This document shows, in pieces, positions 27,636 to 37,000 of a DNA stretch of 64,000 bases (position 1 is its first letter; the number at the start of each line of letters is the position of its first letter). The DNA is from JACVRW01 sp963739095 (GTDB lineage: Bacteria > Actinomycetota > Thermoleophilia > Solirubrobacterales > Thermoleophilaceae): positions 124,001 through 188,000 of the forward strand of contig CAVTZF010000039.1 of NCBI GenBank assembly GCA_963739095.1, written 5' to 3'. The position numbers and the translations under genes are program-made. A model generated the notes under the pieces. It saw only the letters and a list, made by a program, of their open reading frames with translations, was not told the origin of the DNA and made no database searches.

Positions 27636-28627
27636 GCGCGCTCGGCAGGGGGCGCCGCCGAAGGCTGCCGGGACTCCTCCGTGGGCGGGTCGGCGGCCTC
27701 CTCGGGCTCGAGGTGGATCAGGACGTCCGCGCCGCGCAGCGTGTGGCCGATGGCGCGCTGCAGCTCGTGCGAGATCTCGTGGGCGCGACGCAGGCTCGTC
27801 CCGTCCCGGAACTGGAGATGGAGGTCGATGTAGCGGCGGCTGCCCGCGCGGCGGGCGCGGAGCTTGTGGAAGCCGATCAGCTCGGGCGCGCCGTGGCTCG
27901 CGACGGTCCGGCGCAGCGCCTCCATCTCATCCTCGGGCAGCGTCTCGTCGACGAGCACGCGGCTCGTTCGGGTGAGAATCCGCACACCCGCGAACACGAT
28001 CGCGCCCGCCACCACGAGCGCCGCCGCGGGGTCGATCCAGGTGGCGCCCGTCAGCTCGACGAGCACGAGGCCGACGAGCACGCCGATCGAGGTGAAGGCG
28101 TCCGTGCGCAGGTGGGCGGCATCGCCGTCCAGCGCCGGCGACTCGGTCTCGCGCGCCTGGCGGTAGAGGTAGGCCGAAACCGCGAGGTTGGCGACCGCGG
28201 ACAGTCCGATCACGGCGATGCCGAAGCCGAGCGACTCGATGTGCGAGCCCTGGGCCAGCCGTCGCAAGGACTCGAAGATGATCACCCCGGCGCCGACCAG
28301 GATCAGCATCCCCTCGATCCCGGCCGCGACGTTCTCGACCTTGTCGTGCCCGTACGGATGCGATTCGTCCGCCGGCTCGCTCGCCTTGCGCACCGAGAAG
28401 AAGGCGATCACCGACGCCACCAGGTCGATCGCCGAGTGGGCCGCCTCGGTCAGGATCGCGATCGAGCCCGTGACGACGCCGGCCACGACCTTCAACAAGA
28501 TCAGGATGGTGTTCGACAGGATCGAGACCGCCGCGGCACGCTCCTTGCGCGGCGACTGCGCTGCCGGGCCTACGGCCCGCACGGGTGCCGACGCCGCCGC
28601 CGTCATTCGTCTGCGGGCGTCGCTCAC
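27632..28627 (-). CDS. Cation diffusion facilitator (CDF) metal efflux transporter
   Basis: 331 residues. Membrane part about 30-225 with CDF metal-site motifs: TEAAHSAIDLVASV (HxxxD), SHPYGHDKVENVA, and AAHLRTDAFTSIGV (HxxxD). A cytoplasmic C-terminal domain (about 235-310) with HELQRAIGHTL and DVLIHLEP follows. Likely exports Zn2+, Fe2+ or another divalent metal in exchange for protons; the ion is not determinable from the sequence. GTG start overlaps rdgB stop (GTGA). Confidence 0.9.
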   Translation of the reverse strand: MSDARRRMTAAASAPVRAVGPAAQSPRKERAAAVSILSNTILILLKVVAGVVTGSIAILTEAAHSAIDLVASVIAFFSVRKASEPADESHPYGHDKVENVAAGIEGMLILVGAGVIIFESLRRLAQGSHIESLGFGIAVIGLSAVANLAVSAYLYRQARETESPALDGDAAHLRTDAFTSIGVLVGLVLVELTGATWIDPAAALVVAGAIVFAGVRILTRTSRVLVDETLPEDEMEALRRTVASHGAPELIGFHKLRARRAGSRRYIDLHLQFRDGTSLRRAHEISHELQRAIGHTLRGADVLIHLEPEEAADPPTEESRQPSAAPPAERA

Positions 28628-29268
28628 GGCCGCGGCCTCCGGCGCTTGCGCGCGAACAGGTCCCGGAACGGCCCGGCGGGCCGGCGTTCCTCGTCGAGCT
28701 CGTGCAGCTTGGTGGCGAGCGCACGCGCCGCCCGGCCGCGATGGCTGATCGCGTCCTTCTCGTCCGGGCTGAGCTCGGCCATCGTCCGCTGGTCGCCCGG
28801 ATAGTCGTCGGGGATGAAGGCCGGGTCATAGCCGAAGCCGCCGTTCCCGCGCGGCTCGAGCGCAAGCGTGCCTTCGCAGCGCCCGTGCACGAGCTCCTCG
28901 CGCCCGCCCGGCTCGACGTAGACGAGCGCGCACACGTACGCGACGCGCCGGTCGCCGTCGCGTGGCACGTCGTGGAGCAGCTTGGCGAGGTTCTCCTCAT
29001 CGGACGCGTCGTCGCCGGCGAAGCGCGCCGACCACACCCCGGGCGCGCCGTTCAGCGCGGCGGCCTCGATGCCCGAGTCGTCGGCAATCGCCGGCCGGCC
29101 GGTCGCGGAGGCCGCGGCGCGCGCCTTGCCGAGCGCATTGTCGGCGAAGGTCGTGCCCGTCTCCGGCGGCAGCTCGATCCCCTCCGGCAGCGGGTCGAGC
29201 TCGTACGGGATGAGCTGCGCCAGCTCGCGCAGCTTGTGCTCGTTACGGCTGGCGAGCACTAGCCGCAT
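28624..29268 (-). CDS. rdgB: RdgB/HAM1-type XTP/dITP diphosphatase
   Basis: 214 residues; removes non-canonical purine triphosphates (dITP, XTP) from the nucleotide pool. LVLASRNEHKLRELAQLI, TTFADNALGKARAAA, IADDSGIEAAALNGAPGVWS and GNGGFGYDPAFIP are the diagnostic motifs. murI-rph-rdgB adjacency is a conserved actinobacterial arrangement. ATG start three bases past rph. Confidence 0.94.
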   Translation of the reverse strand: MRLVLASRNEHKLRELAQLIPYELDPLPEGIELPPETGTTFADNALGKARAAASATGRPAIADDSGIEAAALNGAPGVWSARFAGDDASDEENLAKLLHDVPRDGDRRVAYVCALVYVEPGGREELVHGRCEGTLALEPRGNGGFGYDPAFIPDDYPGDQRTMAELSPDEKDAISHRGRAARALATKLHELDEERRPAGPFRDLFARKRRRPRP

Positions 29269-29271
29269 GGC

Positions 29272-30018
29272 TCAGCCCGCGGCTGGGTCCTGCGTGCCGG
29301 CCACGGCGGCCTCCTGGGCCGCCCGCAGCCGGTCGATGCCATCGGCGGCGAGCGCCAGCAGCTCATCCAAAGAGGCGCGCGAGAGCGGCGTGCGCTCGGC
29401 GGTTGCCTGGACCTCGACCAGGCCGCCGTCGCCGGTCATCACCACGTTGGCGTCGACCTCCGCGGTCGAGTCCTCGGAGTAGTCGAGGTCGAGCAGCGCC
29501 CGGCCGTCGACGACGCCACACGACACGGCCGCCACCGACTGGTTGAGCGGCAGCCGGTCGAGGCCGCCGTCGGCCATCACCCTCCGCAGCGCCAGCTCGA
29601 GCGCCACGTAGCCGCCGGTGATCGCGGCGCAGCGCGTGCCGCCGTCCGCCTCGAGCACGTCGCAGTCGATCCACACGGTGCGCTCGCCGAGCCCCTCGAA
29701 GTTCACGACGCCGCGCAGCGAACGCCCGATCAGGCGCTGGATCTCGACGCTGCGTCCGTCGGGGCGCCCCTTCGACACGTCGCGCCGCTTGCGCTCACCG
29801 GTGGAGGCAGGAAGCATCCCGTACTCGGCCGTTACCCAGCCGCGGCCCCGGCCGGCCATCCAGCGCGGGACCTCGTCCTCGACGGTCGCCGTGCAGATCA
29901 CGCGCGTCCCTCCCGCCTCGATCAGCGCCGAGCCGGTCGCGGTGCGCACGAAGCCGGGCGTAATCACGATCGGGCGCAGGTCGCCCGGAGCGCGGCCGTC
30001 GTTGCGTGCGTCGCTCAC
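29272..30018 (-). CDS. rph: Ribonuclease PH
   Basis: 248 residues; phosphorolytic 3'-5' exonuclease that trims tRNA 3' ends. GRGRGWVTAEYGMLPAST, GERKRRDVSKGRPDGRS, EIQRLIGRSLRGVV and DCDVLEADGGTRCAAITGG are standard. GTG start overlaps the murI stop (GTGA). Confidence 0.96.
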   Translation of the reverse strand: MSDARNDGRAPGDLRPIVITPGFVRTATGSALIEAGGTRVICTATVEDEVPRWMAGRGRGWVTAEYGMLPASTGERKRRDVSKGRPDGRSVEIQRLIGRSLRGVVNFEGLGERTVWIDCDVLEADGGTRCAAITGGYVALELALRRVMADGGLDRLPLNQSVAAVSCGVVDGRALLDLDYSEDSTAEVDANVVMTGDGGLVEVQATAERTPLSRASLDELLALAADGIDRLRAAQEAAVAGTQDPAAG

Positions 30019-30857
30019 GCCGCGGCCCTCGGCGAGACAGGGGCGACCTCGACGTGCTCGACCGACCCGATCGGCAGCTGCAGGAAGCGCGTGCCTAGGC
30101 GCCTGAACTCATCCGGATCGCCGGTGGCGAGGAAGCGGTAGGCCCCGCGCCGCGCATCGTCGTTCGCGAGCCCGGCGTCGCGGAGGCGCGCTTCGACTTC
30201 CGAGGCGATCGCCTCGCCCGAGCTGACCACGACGACGCCGCGCCCGAGCGCGCGCTGGAGCACCGGCCGCACGAGCGGGTAGTGCGTGCAGCCGAGGATG
30301 ACGGTGTCGACCCCGGCCGCGCGCAGCGGCCGGCAGAGGCCGTCGACACAGGCCACGACGCGCTCGTCCACCTCGCCACCCTCCTGGATCAGCGGCGCGA
30401 GCTCGGCCGACGCGAGGGCGTGCAGCTCCGCGCCGGGTGCGGCCTCGGCCAGCGCCCTCGCATAGGCGCCGCTGCCGACGGTCGCCGGCGTGGCGAGCAG
30501 CCCAACTCTCCCGTTGCGCGTGGCGGCGGCGGCGAGCCGCGACTCCGGTGTGACGACGCCGACGACCGGCAGGCGGCCCTCGAGCTCCGCGCGCAGCACC
30601 GGCAGCGCCGCCGCGGTGGCGGAGTTGCAGGCCACGACCAGCAGCTTCGCGCCCCGCTCGAGCAGGATCGCGCTCAGCTCGCGCGCGAAGGCGAGCAGCT
30701 GCTCGGGCGTGCGGTCGCCGTAAGGGAAGCGAGCGGTGTCGCCGAGGTAGACGAAGTCCTCGTGCGGAAGCGACACGAGGCACTCGTGCAGCACGGTGAG
30801 GCCGCCCACGCCCGAGTCGAACACGGCCACCGGGAGGCTCTTGTGGAGGTCCGGCAC
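30015..30857 (-). CDS. murI: Glutamate racemase
   Basis: 280 residues; makes D-glutamate for peptidoglycan. The aspartate motif VFDSGVGGLTVL, the two catalytic cysteines in VACNSATAAAL and LGCTHYPLVRP, and YLGDTARFPYG are present. I chose GTG at 30857, with a GAGG about ten bases upstream; a TTG at 30866 is possible. It is the first gene of the coupled murI-rph-rdgB-CDF run. Confidence 0.93.
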   Translation of the reverse strand: MPDLHKSLPVAVFDSGVGGLTVLHECLVSLPHEDFVYLGDTARFPYGDRTPEQLLAFARELSAILLERGAKLLVVACNSATAAALPVLRAELEGRLPVVGVVTPESRLAAAATRNGRVGLLATPATVGSGAYARALAEAAPGAELHALASAELAPLIQEGGEVDERVVACVDGLCRPLRAAGVDTVILGCTHYPLVRPVLQRALGRGVVVVSSGEAIASEVEARLRDAGLANDDARRGAYRFLATGDPDEFRRLGTRFLQLPIGSVEHVEVAPVSPRAAA

Positions 30858-30915
30858 GACGGCCAATCCTCGCAGGCCGGGCGGCTCGCGAGGCGAGCGG
30901 CGCGCCGCGGGGAGC

Positions 30916-31461
30916 TCAGCCCGCGAGCAGCTCGTCGGCGGCGACCACCGCCGCGTAGCCGTCGGCGAGTGCCGCCATGAACGCCGCGTGCACCATGGCG
31001 CCGGGCACGGCGGTCTCGCCGAAGCGCAGGTCCGGCGCCGCACAACCGTCGTGGACGACCGTCACCGAGAACCCCAGGTCCACGGCCGCCCGCACGGTGG
31101 CGTCGACGCACATGCTGCTCATCATCCCGGCGACGACCAGCTCGTCGATGCCGCGCGAGCGGACCTCGTCCTCGAGCGCCGTGCCCACGAATCCGTTGGG
31201 CGCCGTCTTCTCGAGGACCGGCTCGCCCCCGGCCGCTGCGACGAGCGGATGCAGCTCGACGCCGTCCGTTCCGGGACGCATGAACGTCGCGTCCGGCGCG
31301 TCCCACACGTGCTTGAGGTGCAGGACCGGGTCGCCCGCCGCCCGGAAGGCGTCGAGCAACCGTCGCGTCGCTGTCGCCGCCGCGTCCGGCTCCACCAGCG
31401 GGAACGCCCCTCCGGGGAAGTAGTCGCGCTGGATGTCGATGATCAGCAGGCCACGGGCCAT
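30916..31461 (-). CDS. Isochorismatase-family cysteine hydrolase
   Basis: 181 residues of the isochorismatase/nicotinamidase fold. The catalytic Asp is in LLIIDIQRDYF, the Lys in VLEKTAPNGF and the nucleophile Cys in AGMMSSMCVDATVRAA (followed by the usual cis-peptide region). The substrate is unknown; the family includes nicotinamidases, ureidoacrylate hydrolases and many unassigned members. ATG at 31461. A second, different member lies at 55919. Confidence 0.87.
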   Translation of the reverse strand: MARGLLIIDIQRDYFPGGAFPLVEPDAAATATRRLLDAFRAAGDPVLHLKHVWDAPDATFMRPGTDGVELHPLVAAAGGEPVLEKTAPNGFVGTALEDEVRSRGIDELVVAGMMSSMCVDATVRAAVDLGFSVTVVHDGCAAPDLRFGETAVPGAMVHAAFMAALADGYAAVVAADELLAG

Positions 31462-31549
31462 GCGGCGGCATCCTACGGACCGCGCGGATCCGCGCAAGCG
31501 ACCGGCAGCCGGTCTTAGCGCGACGCTCCTCTGTGAACCTCAGGAACCC

Positions 31550-31714
31550 CTAGCAGTCTCCCGTGCATCCGTACATGGACGGCGTGCCGGCCGGGCATTG
31601 GTCGCTCGGCTTCTGCGCCGCATCGGCCGGTGCCTGTCGAACCACCGGTTGGAGCCTCACATCGAGATCGAACTCGATGTCGTCCGGACCCGTCTCGGGC
31701 GAGGTAGGAGCCAT
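31550..31714 (-). CDS. Candidate RiPP precursor peptide with an FxLD-type leader
   Basis: 54 residues: an acidic leader beginning MAPTSPETGPDD, then IEFDLDVRLQPVV, an Ala/Pro/Gln-rich spacer, and a C-terminal CPAGTPSMYGCTGDC that ends the protein. The FDLDVR motif in an acidic leader followed by a short Cys/Ser/Thr core is the pattern of FxLD-type lanthipeptide precursors of actinobacteria. The ATG at 31714 has an excellent ribosome-binding site (AAAGGAGGG, six bases spacing). It lies 68 bases downstream of an Flp-like pilin gene on the same strand. No LanB/LanC, YcaO, radical-SAM or transporter gene is seen in the window, so modification is unproven; a Cys-rich secreted or regulatory peptide is the alternative. 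Confidence 0.6.
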   Translation of the reverse strand: MAPTSPETGPDDIEFDLDVRLQPVVRQAPADAAQKPSDQCPAGTPSMYGCTGDC

Positions 31715-31782
31715 CCTGGCCCTCCTTTCCCCCCGGCCCTCGCCGGGGATGGCAGCGGCGTCGAATGGTAGTTCGCGCCCCC

Positions 31783-32001
31783 TTAGAACTCCACCTTGCG
31801 CACCGCCTCCTTGATCTTGCCGATGATCACGTCGCCGAGCTCCTTGCCCTCGTCGGTCCTGAAGCCCTTCATCGCGGCGATGACCCCGGCCATCACGAGC
31901 GCGACCAGCAGGATCAGCGCCACGTACTCGACCGTGCCCTGACCCCGGGTCGAACGCAGTCCGATCAGGCCGGCGTGCAGGCGTCCCATCAAGCGGTGCA
32001 T
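31783..32001 (-). CDS. Flp/TadE-like pilin subunit (class III signal peptide)
   Basis: 72 residues. A short basic leader ends at RGQGTVEY, where the prepilin peptidase site (cleavage after Gly with Glu at +5 followed by Tyr) is clear. A hydrophobic helix VALILLVALVMAGVIAAM and a charged amphipathic tail follow. Such subunits form Flp/Tad pili or act as small pseudopilins. No tad secretion genes are in the window. The ATG has a GGAGGAAGTG ribosome-binding site. Confidence 0.8.
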   Translation of the reverse strand: MHRLMGRLHAGLIGLRSTRGQGTVEYVALILLVALVMAGVIAAMKGFRTDEGKELGDVIIGKIKEAVRKVEF

Positions 32002-32140
32002 CACTTCCTCCCTCCGAAGATCTGACTGAACGACCGGCATGCTCCGGGGAAGCGATGCACGGCTCCAGACCCGCGCGTGACAACTCCGGCGCGGCTCGGT
32101 GACAGGGGAGCGACAAGTCGCCCTGCCATGATCAGCGCGC

Positions 32141-34033
32141 ATGTGCGGGATCGGAGCAATCCTCGATCCGGCCGGCACGGCGGGGCCCGACGCGGCCGAG
32201 CGGATGGTGGAGGCCCTGCGCCACCGTGGCCCCGACGGGGACGCGCTCAGGCGGATCGGCCCGCTCGCGCTCGCCCATACCCGGCTCGCGATCATCGACG
32301 TCGCCGGCGGCGACCAGCCGCTCGACTCCGAGGACGGGCAGGTCACCGCGATCGTCAACGGCGAGATCTACAACCAGCACTACCTGCGCCGGCTGCTGGA
32401 GGAGCGCGGGCACCGCTTCGCGACGCACTCGGACAGCGAGGTGATCGTCCACGCCTACGAGGAGCACGGGCTCGAGTGCGTGCGCCGGCTCAGCGGGATC
32501 TTCGCCTTCGCGCTCTGGGACGCGCGCCGGCGCCGCCTCGTCGCGGCCCGCGACGCCTACGGCGTCAAGCCGCTCTACTGGTGGAGCGACGGCCACCGGG
32601 TCGCGCTCGCCTCGGAGATCGGCGCGCTGCTCGCGGCCGGGCTCGTCCGGCCCGAGGTCGACCGCGTCGCACTCGACCACTACCTCGCGTGCCGGTTCGT
32701 GCCCGCCCCGCGCACGCTCTTCGAGGGCATTCGCAAGCTGCCCGCCGCCTCCACGCTGGTGGTCGAGGCGAACGGCACGCCGCGCGTCGAGAGCTGGCGC
32801 GAGCGACCTGCGACCCCGTTCCAGGGCGCGGGCGACGACGAACTCGCCGACCAGCTCGCCGAGCGCTTCACGGACGCGGTCGAGCGCCAGATGATGTCGG
32901 ACGTCCCCTACGGCGCCTTCCTGTCGGGCGGGGTCGATTCGGCGGCCGTCGTCGCCGCCATGGCCGCCCGCTCCGCGAGCCCGCCCACCACCTTCACGAT
33001 CGGCTTCCCCGGACACGGCGACGTGCTCGACGAGCGCGCGGCCGCCGCCGAGAGCGCCCGCCTGATCGGCACCGACCACCACTCGACCACCACGACCGAG
33101 ACCGACTTCCTCGCCGAGCTCGCGGCGAGCGTGCCGCGGCTGGAGGAGCCCTGCGGCATCCCGAGCGCCCCGGCGCTGATGCAGCTGTCGAATTTCGCGG
33201 CCACGCGGGTGAAGGTCGTGCTCGCCGGCCAGGGCGCCGACGAGCCCCACGGCGGCTACGGCCGCCACCAGGCCGCTGCCGTCCTCGACCGGCTCCGGCT
33301 CGTGCCGGCGGCAGCGGCCGCGCCCGCGGCGGCGCTGGCCCGCGTCCTTCCGCGCGCCGCGCGCGCCCGCCGCACCGCACACGTGCTCGGCGGCCGCGGC
33401 GACGCCGAACGGCTCCTGCGTCTCGTCGAGATCACCGACGCGCCGGTGCGTACGGCGCTGCTCGGCGGGCGGCGGGACGCCCGCGGCCAGGAGGCCACCG
33501 TCGAGCGCCTCGCACGCGCGCGCGAGTTCCTCGCCGAGGTCCCGGGCCGCAGCCTGCTCGACCAGGCGCTCTACCTCGACACCCACATGTTCCTGCCGGA
33601 CGGGATCCTGATCTGCAACGACAAGATGTCGATGGCCGCCGGCCTCGAGCTCCGCGTGCCGTTCCTGGACGTCGACCTGATGCGCTTCGTCGAGCGCATC
33701 CCGGGGGACACGCGCGTCCGGCGGGGCGCCGGCAAGCGACTCCACCGCATGGCGATGGAGCGCATCCTGCCGCAGGACATCGCAAACCGGCCGAAGCACG
33801 GCTTCGCCACCCCTTACGACGACTGGCTGCGCGCCTCGCTGGGCGCCGAGGTGGAGCGCCGCTACGCACCCGGCACGGCGCTCGCGGCGCTGATCGAGCC
33901 GGCGGCGGTCGCCCGGCTCGTGGGCGAGCACCGGCGCGGGCGGGCCGACCACAAGGCGATCCTCTACTGCCTGCTCGAGCTCTCCGAATGGCATCACGTC
34001 TTCGTCGAGGCTCGCGAGCCCGTCGCCGCGTGA
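32141..34033 (+). CDS. asnB: Asparagine synthase (glutamine-hydrolysing) family protein
   Basis: 630 residues. N-terminal class II amidotransferase with nucleophile Cys2 (MCGIGAILDPAG), RHRGPDG and NGEIYN. The C-terminal synthetase domain has the ATP P-loop LSGGVDSAAV near residue 262 and GQGADEPHGGYGRH. ATG start. Coupled by GTGA to a glycosyltransferase, so it may amidate a sugar or uronic acid of a cell-surface polymer rather than make free asparagine; such AsnB homologues are common in polysaccharide loci. Divergent from the pilin gene. Confidence 0.88.
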   Translation: MCGIGAILDPAGTAGPDAAERMVEALRHRGPDGDALRRIGPLALAHTRLAIIDVAGGDQPLDSEDGQVTAIVNGEIYNQHYLRRLLEERGHRFATHSDSEVIVHAYEEHGLECVRRLSGIFAFALWDARRRRLVAARDAYGVKPLYWWSDGHRVALASEIGALLAAGLVRPEVDRVALDHYLACRFVPAPRTLFEGIRKLPAASTLVVEANGTPRVESWRERPATPFQGAGDDELADQLAERFTDAVERQMMSDVPYGAFLSGGVDSAAVVAAMAARSASPPTTFTIGFPGHGDVLDERAAAAESARLIGTDHHSTTTTETDFLAELAASVPRLEEPCGIPSAPALMQLSNFAATRVKVVLAGQGADEPHGGYGRHQAAAVLDRLRLVPAAAAAPAAALARVLPRAARARRTAHVLGGRGDAERLLRLVEITDAPVRTALLGGRRDARGQEATVERLARAREFLAEVPGRSLLDQALYLDTHMFLPDGILICNDKMSMAAGLELRVPFLDVDLMRFVERIPGDTRVRRGAGKRLHRMAMERILPQDIANRPKHGFATPYDDWLRASLGAEVERRYAPGTALAALIEPAAVARLVGEHRRGRADHKAILYCLLELSEWHHVFVEAREPVAA

Positions 34034-35019
34034 AGCGCATCCTCTACGTGCACTCGCGCAAGGCGAGCTTCGTGGAGATCGACCGCGAGATCCTCGCCGA
34101 GCGCTACGAGCTCGAGGACCTCTACCAGCCCGGCCGCCTCCCCAACCCGATCAAGGTGATCGGCGGCGTCCTGCGGGCCGACCTCGTGTTCGGCTGGTTC
34201 GCGTCCTGGCACACCTTCTTCCCGATCACGCTGGCGTGGCTGCTGCGCAAGCCCTCTGTGCTCGTGATCGGCGGCTTCGACGTCGCGAACATGCCGGACA
34301 TCGGCTACGGCCACCAGCAGGGCGGGCTGCGTCGCTGGGCGAGCCGCTGGGTCTTCCGGCGGGCCGGGCGGCTCGTCACGAACTCGAACTACTCGCTCAG
34401 CGAGATCGAGCGCAACACCCCGATCCCGCCCGCGCGCGTGACTGTCATCCACCACGGCGTGCCCGATCCGTTCGGAGCCCTGCCTGTCGAGCCGAAGGAG
34501 CGCATCGCCCTCACCGTGGGAGCGGTCGACGAGGGCACGCTGGTCCAGAAGGGCCAGCTGCCGTTCGTGGAGGCCTCGCACGAGCTACCCGACGTCCGGT
34601 TCGTGCTGGCCGGCAGATGGCTGGACAACGCCGTGGAGGAGCTGCGCAACCGAGCGGGCCTCAACGTGGAGCTCACCGGCTTTCTCTCGGACGAGGAGCT
34701 GCTCGACGCCTATCGCCGGGCCGCCGTCTACGTGCAGGCCTCGCGCCACGAGGGCTTCGGCCTCGCGGTCGCCGAGGCGATGCTCGCGGGCTGCGTGCCG
34801 GTCGTGATGAACGTCACCGCGATGCCCGAGGTGGTCGGCGACGCGGGGGTGCTGATCGAGTCGCAGGACCCGGATGCGGTTGCGGCGGGAATCCGCGAGG
34901 CGCTCGAGCTCGGCGCCCCGGCGTCGCGCGCGGCGCGCGAGCGTATCCTGACCACCTTCCCGATGGACCGCCGCCGCGAGGGAATCCTTCGAGTGGTGGA
35001 GGAGGCCCTCGCTGGCTGA
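34030..35019 (+). CDS. GT4-type glycosyltransferase
   Basis: 329 residues, GT-B fold. N-terminal half starts KRILYVHSRKASFVEIDREI with FFPITLAWLLRKPSVLVIGG, and the C-terminal donor domain has VHHGVPDP-like and ASRHEGFGLAVAEAMLAGCV, the EX7E motif of GT4 enzymes. Predicted to add a hexose to a surface glycan or lipid. GTG start overlaps the asnB stop (GTGA). An IHHGVPDPFG block at about residue 138 is the nucleotide-sugar hinge. Confidence 0.85.
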   Translation: MKRILYVHSRKASFVEIDREILAERYELEDLYQPGRLPNPIKVIGGVLRADLVFGWFASWHTFFPITLAWLLRKPSVLVIGGFDVANMPDIGYGHQQGGLRRWASRWVFRRAGRLVTNSNYSLSEIERNTPIPPARVTVIHHGVPDPFGALPVEPKERIALTVGAVDEGTLVQKGQLPFVEASHELPDVRFVLAGRWLDNAVEELRNRAGLNVELTGFLSDEELLDAYRRAAVYVQASRHEGFGLAVAEAMLAGCVPVVMNVTAMPEVVGDAGVLIESQDPDAVAAGIREALELGAPASRAARERILTTFPMDRRREGILRVVEEALAG

Positions 35020-35218
35020 CCTCCCCGACCTGGGCGCCTGGCGCCGACTGCGCGAGCGCCGCCGCGAGCGCGAAGCCCTGCTGCTCGACCTCGGGGCGCT
35101 CGTCTACGAGCTGCACCGCCAGGGCCAGCGCGCCCCCGAGCTCCTGCAGGAGAAGGCGATCGAGCTCGGCAAGGTCGACCGCGAGGTCCGCCAGCTGGAG
35201 GAGCAGCTCGGCCGGTGA
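35012..35218 (+). CDS. Small coiled-coil protein with a probable CTG start
   Basis: 68 residues: ADLPDLGAWRRLRERRRERE then ALLLDLGALVYELHRQGQ and a charged helix LGKVDREVRQLEEQLGR. Nearly all helical with heptad-like leucines. The frame has no ATG, GTG or TTG before it meets the previous gene; CTG at 35012 lies six bases after GGAGGAGG (34998-35005) and overlaps the glycosyltransferase end by eight bases. Its stop overlaps the next gene's GTG (GTGA). Both couplings argue the frame is real. Function unknown. Confidence 0.6.
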   Translation: MADLPDLGAWRRLRERRREREALLLDLGALVYELHRQGQRAPELLQEKAIELGKVDREVRQLEEQLGR

Positions 35219-35924
35219 CCGACGAGCGCGAACCCGTCGCCGACGAGGAGCCGCCCGCCCCTGACGAGGAGCCGCCGCCCGAGGCCGCCGAGCCCGCGAG
35301 CGGGCCCGTCTGCCGCTCGTGCGGCGAGCCCGTCGACCCGCACCAGCTCGTCTGCCTGAACTGCGGCGCGCGCGTCGCGCTCAAGGAACACCGGTCGTGG
35401 GCGACGGAGCCGCTCGCGCCGGTCGCCGCGCTGCTCGTCGTCGTGATCGTGATCGGCGCCGGGCTGTTCGGCTTCGCGATCTCGGAGCTGACGAGCGACG
35501 ACGACGGCGGCAGCGACGTGGCTCAGCAGCCGGCGGCCGCTGCGCAGGAGGAACCGCGGGCGGAGGCGCCCGGCGCCGAGGGCCCGGCGGTCGTCTCGGG
35601 GGCCGAGCAGGAGACGGAGTCCTCGACGGAGACGGCCCCGGCCGAGGAGCCTGCGGCGAACCCGAACGCGATCCCCGGCTGGCCGGCCGGCGTGACCGCC
35701 CACACGGTGGTGCTCGTCACTTCGAGCGACGGGGCGGCCGCGCGAAACGTCGCGCGCGAGGCGCGCCGCTCCGGCTTGGAGGCCGGCCTGATCAGATCGG
35801 ATCCCTACAACCTCGGCAGCGGCCTGTGGATCGTCTTCACGGGACGCTTCGACACGCGCGAGGGCGCCGTGCGTCAGGCCGCCGGGCTTCAGGACCGTTA
35901 CCCCGGCGCCTACCCGCAGCTGAT

Positions 35925-35940
<16 letters not shown>
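35215..35940 (+). CDS. Zinc-ribbon membrane protein with C-terminal SPOR-like domain
   Basis: 241 residues. Acidic N-terminus, then a zinc ribbon with CRSCGEPVDPHQLVCLNCG (two CxxC pairs, about 33-51), one membrane helix (LAPVAALLVVVIVIGAGLFG), a long acidic/Ala linker, and a C-terminal ~70-residue domain HTVVLVTSSDGAAARNVARE through GRFDTREGAVRQAAGLQDRY, which resembles SPOR/septal-peptidoglycan binding repeats. Predicted bitopic with zinc ribbon inside and SPOR-like part outside. GTG overlaps the small coiled-coil gene. Confidence 0.72.
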
Positions 35941-36974
<1,034 letters not shown>

Positions 36975-37000
36975 GGGCGCCGGTACGGTACCTGCGCGCC

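Noticed and set aside
32141..34033. AsnB as a lasso-peptide cyclase for the 31550-31714 peptide
   Set aside because: This protein keeps a full N-terminal amidotransferase with Cys2 and is coupled to a glycosyltransferase; no B1/B2 leader protease proteins are present and the peptide lacks lasso precursor features.
32077..35019. 980-codon plus-strand frame spanning asnB
   Set aside because: The part over asnB is low-complexity shadow sequence; only its last 329 codons (34030-35019) are a real glycosyltransferase.
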